This document shows, in pieces, positions 34,782-44,088 of a stretch of 64,000 nucleotides of DNA. The position numbers were made by a program, and so were the translations under genes. Under the pieces are notes generated by a model, which did no database searches, was not told where the DNA came from, and worked only from the letters and a program-made list of their open reading frames with translations. The DNA lies in assembly GCF_004369205.1 (NCBI RefSeq), contig NZ_QFGA01000001.1, positions 2,108,001-2,172,000 of the forward strand, read 5' to 3'. The DNA is from Pelotomaculum schinkii. GTDB lineage: Bacteria; Bacillota; Desulfotomaculia; Desulfotomaculales; Pelotomaculaceae. Each line of letters starts with the position of its first letter. Position 1 is the stretch's first letter.

Positions 34782-35186
34782 TTACTGGAAGCGGTTGACA
34801 ACCGCAGCTTCAATATTCAGGATCTTTAATAAAGTTTCGGCATCTCTCGCAGAAGGACCTGTCAGGAACACTCTGGCCTGTCCGCCGGTGATCAGTTTCC
34901 GTATGGTTTCAAGGACCTGTATCTCAGGTGTCCTGTCGGTCTGGAGAGCGTCCTCCCCGTCTCCTCGCAGCGCCGCGACGAACCCATTGTTATAGCCAAG
35001 GTTGCTGCCTTCAGCATAACCCTTATCATAACCGGACTCAAAACCCTGGTTGTATCCAAGGTTATAGCCAAGGTTCTTGCCGGCCAGATATGCTTCTTCA
35101 GTTAATTTCTTTTTACCAAGCCGGTGGTTTTCCTGACAGCCACGAGCAAAGCTCTTTTCGAAACCACCGGATATGTTATTGCTCAT
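34782..35186 (-). CDS. Hypothetical protein with Gly-Tyr repeat segment
   Basis: The 134-residue protein has a central run of GYxxG units (NLGYNLGYNQGFESGYDKGY, then AEGSNLGYNNGF; residues about 40-72), followed by a compact predicted alpha/beta C-terminus (VLETIRKLITGGQARVFLTG; AETLLKILNIEAAVV). The repeat resembles Gly/Tyr-rich stretches of coat proteins; the C-terminus is unrecognised. The ATG at 35186 follows GGGCGGTGA. It lies 60 bases downstream of the 35249 gene. Confidence 0.6.
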   Translation of the reverse strand: MSNNISGGFEKSFARGCQENHRLGKKKLTEEAYLAGKNLGYNLGYNQGFESGYDKGYAEGSNLGYNNGFVAALRGDGEDALQTDRTPEIQVLETIRKLITGGQARVFLTGPSARDAETLLKILNIEAAVVNRFQ

Positions 35187-35248
35187 GGTCACCGCCCTTT
35201 ACCGATGCGCTTAATTCCTGTTCAAACCATAGCATCGGGATAACGCCT

Positions 35249-35665
35249 TTACGGGCGCCAGTTTTTGATTGCATTGGGGGTGTAAAAAACCGCTCCTAAA
35301 CCCTCTGTGAGTACCAGACACTCCTGTCCATCCGCCCCATCGACAAAACAGGTCAGAATAAACAATTTTTTCTTCAGCCCTTTTCGAAACCTCTTTAATA
35401 ACAGTTCATCGAGGTTGTTTAGTTTACCAATCACCTGCCTGGAACCCATAACCACCAGGGAATACCGGCCGTCAGCCTGCCTGTTGAGGGAAATCTGTAC
35501 AGGTGTTTCACGGCCTTTACCAGACATCTGATGTATCCCTTCAAGATACTGCCGTGCTACCGCTATGGCCTCTTCTCTGTTATTAAATTTGGGACCAATC
35601 GCTGGAATGTTTTCTCCCAAAAAAGTCAAGGCAGCGTCGCCTGAGAAAACTGACCGGTAAACCAT
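35249..35665 (-). CDS. Hypothetical protein
   Basis: The 138-residue protein has no signal peptide or membrane helix and a mixed alpha/beta pattern (ALTFLGENIPAIGPKFNNRE; EAIAVARQYLEGIHQMSGKG; YSLVVMGSRQVIGKL; KLFILTCFVDGADGQECLVL). AGGAGGC precedes the ATG. I recognise no family. It is grouped with the Gly/Tyr protein and the trypsin-like gene on the same strand, with 97 bases to the latter. Confidence 0.6.
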   Translation of the reverse strand: MVYRSVFSGDAALTFLGENIPAIGPKFNNREEAIAVARQYLEGIHQMSGKGRETPVQISLNRQADGRYSLVVMGSRQVIGKLNNLDELLLKRFRKGLKKKLFILTCFVDGADGQECLVLTEGLGAVFYTPNAIKNWRP

Positions 35666-35762
35666 ATGGTAAGCCTCCTCGGTTATTAATATATGGCCGG
35701 GATGGCCTAAAGGTGAGGCGGCTTAAATCAAAACTTTAATACTTGCCTGACCTTCACAAACA

Positions 35763-36767
35763 CTAAAATTCAAATCCCAGGCGATCCATCACATTGCTAA
35801 TCCGGTTAAAAATGGTCAACTTATCCGACCCTGCGAACAACAAGCCCACCGCTTTCCGTTCCTGGTCCAGGATCAAAGCTCCGCTGTCACCCGGTTGGGA
35901 TATCAACTCGGTAACAACCTGATCGGAAAACCATACCTTCTCATCTTTGTCCATCTCGACCTGCAGCACTGTGCCGACCGATTTTATAGCTCCGTTGGTA
36001 AGGCCGGTAGTCCTGCCGCTTTTTTGCACCTTTTTGCCCGGCTTAGCCTCCGCCACTCCCGTGATATCGCCTATTTCAAGAATAGAAGGCGCTACCAGGT
36101 CTATTGAATCAATTTTAGCCAGCGCGCAGTCCACCGTGTTCTCAGTACTAAAGCGTTTATAAAACCGGATTTCATAGTCCCTTTTGACTATATTGAGCAG
36201 GAAGTTGCCCCCCCGCGCCACAGACGAGGCCACCGGACAATCCGACCTGGCAACACTTTTCTCCAGGGGAACGTAACGCAAAAGTGTACCTATGCGGTCT
36301 TTGAGCGTTCCTCCATCGTATGGACCTGGTTGCAGGATGGGGTCTCCGGGTTTGGCCCGGGCCTCCTGAATGCTGGAGCCATTGGCAAGGACATGGTTGT
36401 TGGACAACAACATCAGTTCCTTGGTTTGCTTGTCTTTAACCACCGCTCCAAAAGTACCGGCCGTTGACTTGTAGTGTCCTATGCTCACTCCCGGCTGAGC
36501 CGGTCTTTCCCTTGAAGTCCTGACTCCAAGCGCGCGGACAACTCCTATTTCAACCACATCGGTATTAAGCCCGCCTATTTTTTCAGGCACCACATGACCA
36601 CGCATGAGGTTTTCAACAGGCAGCTTTTTTTCCACATAAACAATAAAGGCCGGTTCTCCGGTGTTTTCCGATCCAATCTCCTTATGCCCTATGCCAAGGC
36701 CGACAACATTCTGAAGGCGCAACAATTTATCGCGCGTTTTGTTTAGCGCCCTAAAATACCGTTCCAT
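35763..36767 (-). CDS. Trypsin-like serine peptidase without signal peptide
   Basis: The 334-residue protein carries a chymotrypsin-fold triad pattern: LLSNNHVLA (His125), VDCALAKID (Asp213) and QPGDSGALI (Ser295). The N-terminal 80 residues (VVGLGIGHKEIG; PAFIVYVEKKLP) match the prodomain-like start of similar clostridial proteins. No signal peptide is seen, so it would act in the cytoplasm or mother cell, perhaps on coat proteins; this is inference from its position next to yabG. The ATG at 36767 has AAAGGGGG upstream. Confidence 0.78.
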   Translation of the reverse strand: MERYFRALNKTRDKLLRLQNVVGLGIGHKEIGSENTGEPAFIVYVEKKLPVENLMRGHVVPEKIGGLNTDVVEIGVVRALGVRTSRERPAQPGVSIGHYKSTAGTFGAVVKDKQTKELMLLSNNHVLANGSSIQEARAKPGDPILQPGPYDGGTLKDRIGTLLRYVPLEKSVARSDCPVASSVARGGNFLLNIVKRDYEIRFYKRFSTENTVDCALAKIDSIDLVAPSILEIGDITGVAEAKPGKKVQKSGRTTGLTNGAIKSVGTVLQVEMDKDEKVWFSDQVVTELISQPGDSGALILDQERKAVGLLFAGSDKLTIFNRISNVMDRLGFEF

Positions 36768-36796
36768 GCGCAAACCCCCTTTAATTGATAAAGGTT

Positions 36797-36816
36797 GTTC
36801 GAAAAGCCTTTCGAAC
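36797..36816. repeat. Short palindrome between yabG and the trypsin-like gene
   Basis: GTTCGAAA and TTTCGAAC flank AGCC. The core CGAAAAGCCTTTCG is related to the ends of the 317-bp element near 1.1 kb. Confidence 0.5.
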
Positions 36817-36871
36817 TAGAATTTTTGCCCCTGCACCATCATATGCATGAGTCTTAAAAGGGGTACGCGGC

Positions 36872-37765
36872 CTAATATGGTGAAACAGGTATACCCAACC
36901 GAAATTTTCCTCGTGATTCCATCCCGCCGATGCCGTCAAACCCGGTAATGGTCCCCGCAATGATATCCTTAATAGAAATTGGATCATATATGGAGGTGTA
37001 GGCGATTTTCTCCATTACAAAAACCGGGTCGTAGGCGTGAATCATCACACGCTGCGGGGAACTGGCAAAGTTGGCGCCTGCTTTTAGCAGAGATTCATAA
37101 TGAGATTGGCAGGCGCCGGCAAAAATAACCAGGTCATCCCTGCTTTTCTCATAGTTTCGAGCCACTTTGACCGCTTCCATAAAATATTTGGAGGAGTAGT
37201 AATTATCTATATCTTTAAAATTCTCACGTCCCTTTATAAAACCGTCATGCCCGGTAATTACCAGCATGTCGGGAGCATGCTTTTTTAGGAGGTCCTCCAC
37301 CACCTCAGGCTGTTTCTCCTCAGGGATATTGTAGCCATCGGCGGGAATACTGAGCTGCTTGTAAGTAGTCATACACAAATCCAGGTAATCCCCGTCACCG
37401 TCGATATGGAGGACGGTACCAGGTATATCAAACCCTTCCACCTTGCTTTCTTTCTTGGGAGGCTCCTTGTCGCTGTGCACCGCTCTGCCCCAAAACAGTT
37501 CACGCTCCCTTTGCCGCCGGGCAAAAATACGGCCCATCTGCTCATTACTCTTCAAAGTAACATCCCGTAGACGGGACATCTGTGCGCCTGGGTCTATCCT
37601 GACCAGGTCCTCCATAGGGGCGCTGGCACAGAGTCTTGTATATACTCCCTTCAGCCTGGCGAATTTCTTCCCGTTACTGTATTCAAAAAAATCTATGATT
37701 TTAAAATAAATGTCTACACCATAAGACTTGCGCCCCACAACATCTCCCTTATGAAACTCCTCCAT
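36872..37765 (-). CDS. yabG: Sporulation-specific cysteine protease YabG
   Basis: The 297-residue protein aligns with YabG over its whole length. The residues expected to be catalytic are His173 (VITGHDG) and Cys219 (AGACQSHY), one position from B. subtilis His172 and Cys218. YabG is made in the mother cell and trims coat and SipL/SpoIVA-type proteins. The ATG at 37765 follows AAAAGGGG. It lies upstream of the SPOCS cluster in transcription order, which fits, because YabG processes SPOCS-type proteins in C. difficile. Confidence 0.95.
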   Translation of the reverse strand: MEEFHKGDVVGRKSYGVDIYFKIIDFFEYSNGKKFARLKGVYTRLCASAPMEDLVRIDPGAQMSRLRDVTLKSNEQMGRIFARRQRERELFWGRAVHSDKEPPKKESKVEGFDIPGTVLHIDGDGDYLDLCMTTYKQLSIPADGYNIPEEKQPEVVEDLLKKHAPDMLVITGHDGFIKGRENFKDIDNYYSSKYFMEAVKVARNYEKSRDDLVIFAGACQSHYESLLKAGANFASSPQRVMIHAYDPVFVMEKIAYTSIYDPISIKDIIAGTITGFDGIGGMESRGKFRLGIPVSPY

Positions 37766-37907
37766 GACCAATACCCCTTTTAGGTTTTTCTAATATCATA
37801 TGAAGGGAGTAATGGTATTGGGATAGTGCAAGGTCGGTAACTTTTCATTAATTTTTCCATATATTACACATTAAGAAACCGGTTTTTAAAAACACGGGAG
37901 TGATAAG

Positions 37908-38696
37908 ATGCTGGCTGCTGTAGTGCCGATCAAAAATGAGGAAAAAAGGTTGGAACGGACAATTGAAACCCTTTTGTCCATTCCGGCTGAACTGATTATT
38001 ACAGTCATTAACGGGAGCAACGATAATTCCTACAACATCGTCCGGCACATCCTGACAGGAAAAATTTTGCCCTTGCACTTCACAGAAACCCTTGGGTTTG
38101 ATATCCCGCGGGCGATTGGGGCAAAAGCAGCGCTGGAAAGGGGGGCCACCACAGTATTGTTTATAGACGGCGATATGGACGGAAATATTTCTGAAAAAAT
38201 AATGGAACTTGCCGACATAGTTGGCAAGGGCGCCGACATGGCCCTGACCGACTGTTACCCGGGGGAAAACATTAAAGACCTGTCCCACCTGGCCAACCAT
38301 GTCCTCAAAGTCCGTTACCAACTGAACCAGACTCTGGGGCTGGAACAAAGCCTCGGCACAGCTTCACCCAGCCACGGCCCACACGCGGTCTCCCGCCGGC
38401 TCCTGCTGTCTGTTCCACTGCGTGAGCTGGCCATTCCACCGGTTTCCCTGGCTCTGGCCGCTAAAGGAGGCTTGAAGGTACATGTCGGCACCAGGGTGCC
38501 GCATAAAGAGCTGGGTTCACCCCGCAAAAATACCCGTCATGCCCAGCTTATTGCCGAAACAATCATCGGGGACTGCATGGAAGCCATAAACGTTTACCAC
38601 GGCCAAGAACGCCGCCGCGCCTGCGGGCAGGTGGAGTACGACGGTTACCATTCACAGAGGCGCTGGGACATTTTAGACAATTATCTGGGTGGATAG
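37908..38696 (+). CDS. Family 2 glycosyltransferase
   Basis: The 262-residue protein has a GT-A fold start (LAAVVPIKNEEKRLERTIET), a nucleotide-binding segment (VINGSNDNS) and the metal motif LFIDGDMDG around residues 84-92 (DGD in place of DxD). It has no membrane helices. Similar genes near yabG occur in other Desulfotomaculum-like genomes, as far as I recall. The sugar and acceptor are unknown; modification of a coat protein is possible. It is divergent from yabG, with about 140 bases between the starts. Confidence 0.8.
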   Translation: MLAAVVPIKNEEKRLERTIETLLSIPAELIITVINGSNDNSYNIVRHILTGKILPLHFTETLGFDIPRAIGAKAALERGATTVLFIDGDMDGNISEKIMELADIVGKGADMALTDCYPGENIKDLSHLANHVLKVRYQLNQTLGLEQSLGTASPSHGPHAVSRRLLLSVPLRELAIPPVSLALAAKGGLKVHVGTRVPHKELGSPRKNTRHAQLIAETIIGDCMEAINVYHGQERRRACGQVEYDGYHSQRRWDILDNYLGG

Positions 38697-38713
38697 TAAT
38701 CAGGCTCCAGACA

Positions 38714-38755
38714 AAAGGGTGAAGCCGGCCAGAATACGCCGGCTTCACCCTTTTT
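38714..38755 (+). terminator. Rho-independent terminator of the glycosyltransferase gene
   Basis: AAGGGTGAAGCCGGC and GCCGGCTTCACCCTT pair perfectly with an 8-base loop and are followed by TTTTT. Confidence 0.9.
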
Positions 38756-39299
38756 AAATATAAATGGCAGCATTCGTTGAAATTGAACATAGTAGTTTGC
38801 ATAAGAGCATTTCATATGGATCTATCCACTGCTCAAGGCTGCTTAGCTATCCACATCTTTAGGTCCGTAGTCGCTGGGTAGGAAACCTTGACCGTCAAGA
38901 CTTCCTTCTGCACCGCTTTGATTAAAAAAGACCTCCAGGCTCCACCAGGAACATTTTAAGAAAACAAGGTAGAGCTGTTTTTTTATTTACAAAATGTTAA
39001 CCGTATGACAAGGTAATTAAGTTTTGTCACGTACGGCCTAATGCTGTGGGTAGAACTTGCAATGCGAATCACGTTAAAATACTTTATGTTATATTTTATA
39101 TTGTTATATTACGTTTAAGGTTGTATAATGAAATACACAATGTTTACTGAAAAAACCAATGTTAGAATTGATTGGTAAGGGCTAAAGCGAAGCTGTGCGC
39201 TCTTCAGACATTGGAAACAAGAGTGAGAGGCTCCATATAAATGGGGGCCATGGCAAATATTAACTCGTCACCAGAACAACACCGGACAATACCTATATA

Positions 39300-39825
39300 T
39301 CTCAAAGTTATGATCTCAATGTTCTGATCGTTCGGCCCATTACAGCCGATGAAGGAAAAGCAATGGAACGACTTAGTGAATGAGCATCACTATCTGGGAT
39401 TCCGACACTGACCGGCAAGACGCTCAAATACGTAGCCGTGTTAAACGATCGTTGCGCTGATTGGCTGGGGCGCTTCCCCCTTTAAAAGCAGCCACCGTGA
39501 AAAATGGATTGGCTGGTCACAAGCGCAAAAAGCAAAACGGTTAATCTTTGTTGTTAACAACCAGCGGTTTTAGCTCCGGATAAAGCAGACAGTGGATATC
39601 TGTTGGAAACTGGTCTATTGAAAATTCCCTGCACTGGTGCGTGATGTAACCTTTGATGAAGACCGCTCGCATATCCGGACCGGCTCTGCTCTCCGTGTTT
39701 TTGCTACTATACGTAACCTTGTTATCAGCTTATTACGATTAAAAGGTGTGAAATCCATTGCCTCCGGTTTGCGTAATCTCAGCTGGAATACTCAACGTGC
39801 TTTGGAGTTAAGTGGTGTTTAAACT
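39300..39825 (+). pseudogene. Decayed transposase with DUF4338 (DruA-like) N-part and ISAs1 C-part
   Basis: Reading through several frameshifts and stops, the 5' part encodes LIVRPITADEG, NEHHYLGF, TLTGKTLKYVAVLNDR and KWIGWSQ...LIFVVNNQRF, the DUF4338 pattern. The 3' part encodes WSIENSLHW and RDVTFDEDRSHIRTGSALRV through LSGV-stop, the C-terminus of ISAs1-family transposases. The central DDE region is missing. At least four frame breaks show it is dead. Apart from this remnant and the preceding terminator, 38697-40169 shows no gene; it is AT-rich. Confidence 0.8.
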
Positions 39826-40169
39826 GTTTGTTTGTGACTTTGACGTGGTCCTGGTAGGTAAAGCCAATTTTAGATGTCTTGGAAGCCTTATTTATCAAGG
39901 GCTTGGCGTTTTGGAATCGTCTCATACCTAGTAAGAATTTTGCCACGGGAAATAGCTAGTTATATATTTGTCGTCTACAGCAGGCTATTGAACCTAAATA
40001 AATAATGTTAATTAAAAAGCCTTGCAATGATGTAACATGGAGGTTTTTTAATCTCGCACCTAAGTATGGAATGGGGTGAATCCAATGGGCTAAACCTTAA
40101 ATTAAGAATGCTTTACAAAAAAACTACAAATTTTGTAAACACAAAAACTAAATGAAAGGATGAAATATA

Positions 40170-41243
40170 GTGAACTGGAAAAAAATTTGCCTTACTTTGA
40201 CCATAATAGGCTGTTTTATACTTGCTCCTATGAGCGCAACTAATGCCTCTGGAGCAACGCAACCTGATAATACAGATATAGAATTAACTTATTCAGAGAT
40301 AGAATTACTGCCAGACGGTGGCAAAGCTTATATTTTTTACATTGATGGTGTAAAAAACAAATACCTCGTCCCACCGGAAGGATTTAATCCCCTTACAGCA
40401 ACTGATGAACAACTTGAAGAATATTGCTTACCTCCTAGACCAAAGGATGAAAAAGGATTAACTGAATGGCAAAATAATATAATTTATTATAAAAGAACTT
40501 CTTCTGAACCAAAGCTTAAAATAATTAGACACATATCACAGAAATCAGATAACATGGCAGTTAATGAGATATCAACCAGCAATTTAACAGCTAGTAATTA
40601 TCCATCTCAAAACTGGTCTGGTTATTACGGCACCGCAGCTTTATTTAAATTTACTTCAGTTCAAGGTATATTTATACAACCTACAGAACAACCCGATTCA
40701 GTTCTTAATTCATATGAGTGTTCTTGGGTTGGTATTGGTGGAATGTTCGGTAGCGGAAAGTTAGAGCAAGTAGGAACGATGATGCATAATTATGAATATT
40801 ATGGATGGTATGATTATTTTGCTCCAGGTACTGATAAAAGATTGATTGCTCTACCAAGTCCCATACACCCCGGTGACCGAATTCAAGTATGTGTATGGCA
40901 TCATGAAGATACAAATTTAGCTTGTTACTCTGTTGCAAATTTAACTACAGGAACTTGGGATCCTGTTGTGGTTGAATCAGCCAATCTCTACTATGATCCT
41001 TATTATGTGGAATGGATAGAAGAGCGTCCAGTGGTTAATGGGGCATACACAACACTTTCTGATTACGGTACTATCACCTGGACAAATGCTTATGCCGCTG
41101 ATTCAAGAAGTACTAACATAAATAGTTTAGGTTCATATATTTATAACGCAATAACAATGTATGATGGACAAAAAATTATATCGCAGCCCGATCCACTTTT
41201 AACAAGTACTTCTTTTATTGATCGCTATATCCATAATCCTTAA
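40170..41243 (+). CDS. G1-family (eqolisin-like) glutamic endopeptidase, secreted
   Basis: The 357-residue product has a signal peptide (CLTLTIIGCFILAPMSATNA), a propeptide-like region to about residue 140, and a peptidase A4/G1 domain: NWSGYY (148-153), CSWVGIGG (184-191), LEQVGT with the candidate catalytic Gln200, and VEWIEERP (280-287) with the catalytic glutamate. G1 peptidases cut proteins at acidic pH in fungi; bacterial members are scattered. The start is a GTG after AAAGGATG. The coding sequence is clearly more AT-rich than neighbouring genes and lies beside a decayed transposase, so transfer is likely. Confidence 0.85.
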   Translation: MNWKKICLTLTIIGCFILAPMSATNASGATQPDNTDIELTYSEIELLPDGGKAYIFYIDGVKNKYLVPPEGFNPLTATDEQLEEYCLPPRPKDEKGLTEWQNNIIYYKRTSSEPKLKIIRHISQKSDNMAVNEISTSNLTASNYPSQNWSGYYGTAALFKFTSVQGIFIQPTEQPDSVLNSYECSWVGIGGMFGSGKLEQVGTMMHNYEYYGWYDYFAPGTDKRLIALPSPIHPGDRIQVCVWHHEDTNLACYSVANLTTGTWDPVVVESANLYYDPYYVEWIEERPVVNGAYTTLSDYGTITWTNAYAADSRSTNINSLGSYIYNAITMYDGQKIISQPDPLLTSTSFIDRYIHNP

Positions 41244-41531
41244 ACTTATAGATACCTATCAATATTTACCAAAGATCTTACGATGTCAGTAATGACTATA
41301 CTATTCTTTAAATGTTACCACTCGCAAACTGGCAGTAATAAAACTAATCACAATGACGTTGTTTAGGGACTATTTGGATTTTAGCGGGAAAATTGTTAAT
41401 CTATGCAGAAAAGACGTCTCATTACTAATTAAATTTAACATGAGACTAGGAGATCGTCAAAGTCGTGATTTTATCAGTATATTCTGCTGATGCTCCCTTA
41501 ATGACACTATATACCATGTTAATAATCTACT

Positions 41532-41714
41532 TTGACGAATCCTGAACATGAGACGGCTGACGCTCCTCCGAAACTCCATAAAGAACACCAGTTTTTACGC
41601 GGTTTCTCCCATTCGCCGGGCTCCACTTATACCGGTGTGGTACTTGACGTTGGTTCGACTGACTTTCGCAGGGTCGAACTCAAAATGGTGTTTCAACTTA
41701 ACATATCTTTGTAA
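41532..41714 (+). CDS. Possible small ORF or gene remnant
   Basis: A 60-codon frame from a TTG reads EHETADAPPKLHKEHQFL, then TYTGVVLDVGSTDFRRVEL. The composition looks protein-like but there is no ribosome binding site and no family match. It may be the tail of a broken gene. Confidence 0.25.
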   Translation: MTNPEHETADAPPKLHKEHQFLRGFSHSPGSTYTGVVLDVGSTDFRRVELKMVFQLNISL

Positions 41715-41726
41715 CTTGAGCGTTGA

Positions 41727-41993
41727 TCAGTTGATATCAACGTCAAACCATCACCAAAGCAGGTTAGTGTAGTAATAAAAAAGGACCACGCCGCCCACAC
41801 TTTCTCTTGTCTCGGAGCCGGGGTCGCTTACGGTGGGCACGTTCCGACCTGGGTATCTACCCCTATTCCGGGTGAAAAGCTGTTAGAAATCAAAACTTTT
41901 AGAATGATTTTATTGAGCGATATCATTACTTGGGTTCCTACTATCATAGAAGATATTTTATCAGACAGGAGATTGTTTCATGAAGTAAAATAA
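41727..41993 (+). pseudogene. Open frame without start codon, probable gene fragment
   Basis: Bases 41727-41993 are open to a TAA and read VKPSPKQVSVVIKKDHAAHT, GAGVAYGGHVPTWVSTPIPG, then LLSDIITWVPTIIEDIL. No ATG, GTG or TTG start lies in frame after the preceding stop. It looks like the 3' end of a truncated gene of unknown family. The rest of 41244-42319 shows only the hairpin at 42080. Confidence 0.3.
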
Positions 41994-42079
41994 AATATAA
42001 GCATATAATATGCCCCCGCTTGCAACCTTTTGTGACTATACGGCCCAACATGACAAGATGTCCATGGAACTATGTACGC

Positions 42080-42113
42080 CTCCCAGTAGGAAAAGTATAT
42101 TGCCTACTGGGAG
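42080..42113. repeat. Hairpin upstream of the S-layer-domain gene
   Basis: CTCCCAGTAGG and CCTACTGGGAG pair perfectly across a 12-base loop. No T-run follows, so it could be an operator or an RNA stem in the 5' leader of the 42320 gene. Confidence 0.5.
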
Positions 42114-42319
42114 TAAAGACCAAGTGCACGTTTCCAATCTCAGTTTTTTTAAAGGGTGGATGATATTCCCGTGTACTATAAATAGAAATAAAGGCTCTAC
42201 ATGCTCCCAGAGAGCAGATAAATAGGTTAAATGCGCAAAAGTCAGAGTAAGAAACTGAATTTCGCCATACTGCCTTGCAGGTAGTGAGTGAATACTATCA
42301 AGAAAGCGAGTGAAAATTC

Positions 42320-43960
42320 TTGCGCTTGAAAGCAACTGCCATTACCGTTTTAACTGTGGTTCTGTTCTGCGTGACGGCTTTCAGCTCGTTTGAACCCGCT
42401 GCGGCTGGAACCACTGCTCCCATACTGGAAACCGCAGCCCCACCTATCGCAAAAAATTGGGTTTTGCTAACCGGTACCCTGGTGACACTTACGACCACTA
42501 CCCCGGAAGCAACTATTTACTACACACTGGACGGCAGTACACCATCAATGAACAGTACAAAGTATAAAGGGGTATTCTCTATCCCTGAGGACTGCATAAC
42601 CACCATCAAAGCCATTGCCGTCAAAGCCGGCATGAACGACAGCCGCGTGATGACGGTGTCGTATCTTGCGCCTCATGGAAGTGGATTTCAGCCAATGGAC
42701 ATACCAATAACCACCCCAACAGTTATTATAGCTGACGAACTTCATAAAAACCTAGCCATAACCCAGGATACATTGAACCTGAACACCCCTGTTACGATTA
42801 GCGTTCAGAACATTGGTAATGACAACAAAATCAACGTAATTGCACTTATGAAAAAGCCCGTATCCGGCACCATCACTACCAGCGCCCTGCCGGCCATAAA
42901 CATAGCAGTCCGTACAACAACAAACAGAACGCCGGTGCAAGTTGCGATACCTGCAGGAACAACCATAAACGCTCCTTCAGATTGGGGCGGCACAATTTAC
43001 TTACCTGTAGTTGAACCCGACATTGCGGCCTCATATCTGTCTTCGTTAACGAATACCACAGTAAACACGGTCATTGAAGTGGGCTGCGGCAATGTGCCGC
43101 TAACTTTCAACAAAGCGGTAAGGCTTCTTATACCCGATCAGGCCGGCAAAAGCGTGGGGTATTACCGCAATGGGGTATTTACCCAAATAACCAGAATTTG
43201 CGACCTGGATAATCAAAACTGGGCGGATTTCAACATACCTGACGGTTCAGATGGCGTAATCAATGTCGGCAACGACTTGGTGATCTGGACCAAACACTTC
43301 ACCGAGTTCTTTACCTATACCCAGACCATACCTGTTGATGGTGGCATTACTCCAGTACCCACGGGGGTAAATTCCATCAAGGACCCTGCCACAATTGCCC
43401 CCATGGACAATACGGCAGCAACTGGCAATAATATACAAAATAACCAAGTGACTTTAACAGACATCAACAGTCACTGGGCCCAGAACAACATCAATAAACT
43501 GATGGCAACCGGCTGCATAAGCGGTTATCCCGACCTCACCTTCAGGCCCAATAACCCCATTACCAAAGCTGAATTCGTCACCTTGCTGGTAAATGCCTTC
43601 AAATTGGCGCCCCGGAACAGCAATGAAACATTTACAAACGGTCATTGGGCTAGAGACTCTATTGCCACGGCAGCAGCCAACGGGATAGTCAACGGTTATG
43701 ACACCGGTACATTCGGCCCAGATGATTTGATTACCCGTGAACAGATGGCCATGATGATTGTCAAGGCAACCAAGCTAGCCCCTGTACCAGGTGAAACCCA
43801 GTTTGCCGACAGCATCGATATTTCGGATTGGGCCAGGGAAGCAGTTGCCACCACTGTTACAAATGGGATAATCAAAGGATATCCCGATCACACTTTTAAG
43901 CCTCAAGATAAAGCTTCAAGAGCCGAGGCTGTAACAGTTATTGCGAATATGCTAAAGTAG
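42320..43960 (+). CDS. S-layer homology (SLH) protein with chitobiase-like domain
   Basis: The 546-residue product starts at a TTG with a weak ribosome binding site and has a signal peptide ending near Ala-Ala-Ala-Gly. Residues about 45-115 form a CHB_HEX_C-like beta-sandwich (TTTPEATIYYTLDGSTPSMN). Residues 120-340 are beta-rich and unrecognised. Three SLH repeats lie at about 375-546 (DINSHWAQNNINKLMATGCI; GHWARDSIATAAANGIVNGY; DISDWAREAVATTVTNGIIK), ending at the C-terminus. SLH repeats anchor proteins to pyruvylated wall polymers. Confidence 0.85.
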   Translation: MRLKATAITVLTVVLFCVTAFSSFEPAAAGTTAPILETAAPPIAKNWVLLTGTLVTLTTTTPEATIYYTLDGSTPSMNSTKYKGVFSIPEDCITTIKAIAVKAGMNDSRVMTVSYLAPHGSGFQPMDIPITTPTVIIADELHKNLAITQDTLNLNTPVTISVQNIGNDNKINVIALMKKPVSGTITTSALPAINIAVRTTTNRTPVQVAIPAGTTINAPSDWGGTIYLPVVEPDIAASYLSSLTNTTVNTVIEVGCGNVPLTFNKAVRLLIPDQAGKSVGYYRNGVFTQITRICDLDNQNWADFNIPDGSDGVINVGNDLVIWTKHFTEFFTYTQTIPVDGGITPVPTGVNSIKDPATIAPMDNTAATGNNIQNNQVTLTDINSHWAQNNINKLMATGCISGYPDLTFRPNNPITKAEFVTLLVNAFKLAPRNSNETFTNGHWARDSIATAAANGIVNGYDTGTFGPDDLITREQMAMMIVKATKLAPVPGETQFADSIDISDWAREAVATTVTNGIIKGYPDHTFKPQDKASRAEAVTVIANMLK

Positions 43961-44055
43961 TTGATGAAATAATATTCAGATAGATGCAGTTTCCTTAATT
44001 AAAAACGATCCGACACATATCCAGGTTTGTAAAACCATAAAATAGATAACAGTTG

Positions 44056-44088
44056 AAGCCTTGTTGCTAACTTTCGCAACAGGCTTCA
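44056..44088 (+). terminator. Probable terminator of the SLH gene
   Basis: GAAGCCTTGTTGC and GCAACAGGCTTC pair with one bulged T around TAACTTTC; ATTTG follows. The rest of 43961-44317 shows no gene. Confidence 0.6.

Noticed and set aside
40068-40110. GGGGTGAATCC before the G1 peptidase, resembling the middle of a ydaO riboswitch
   Set aside because: The conserved CAGCTAAC part and the closing stem are absent downstream.
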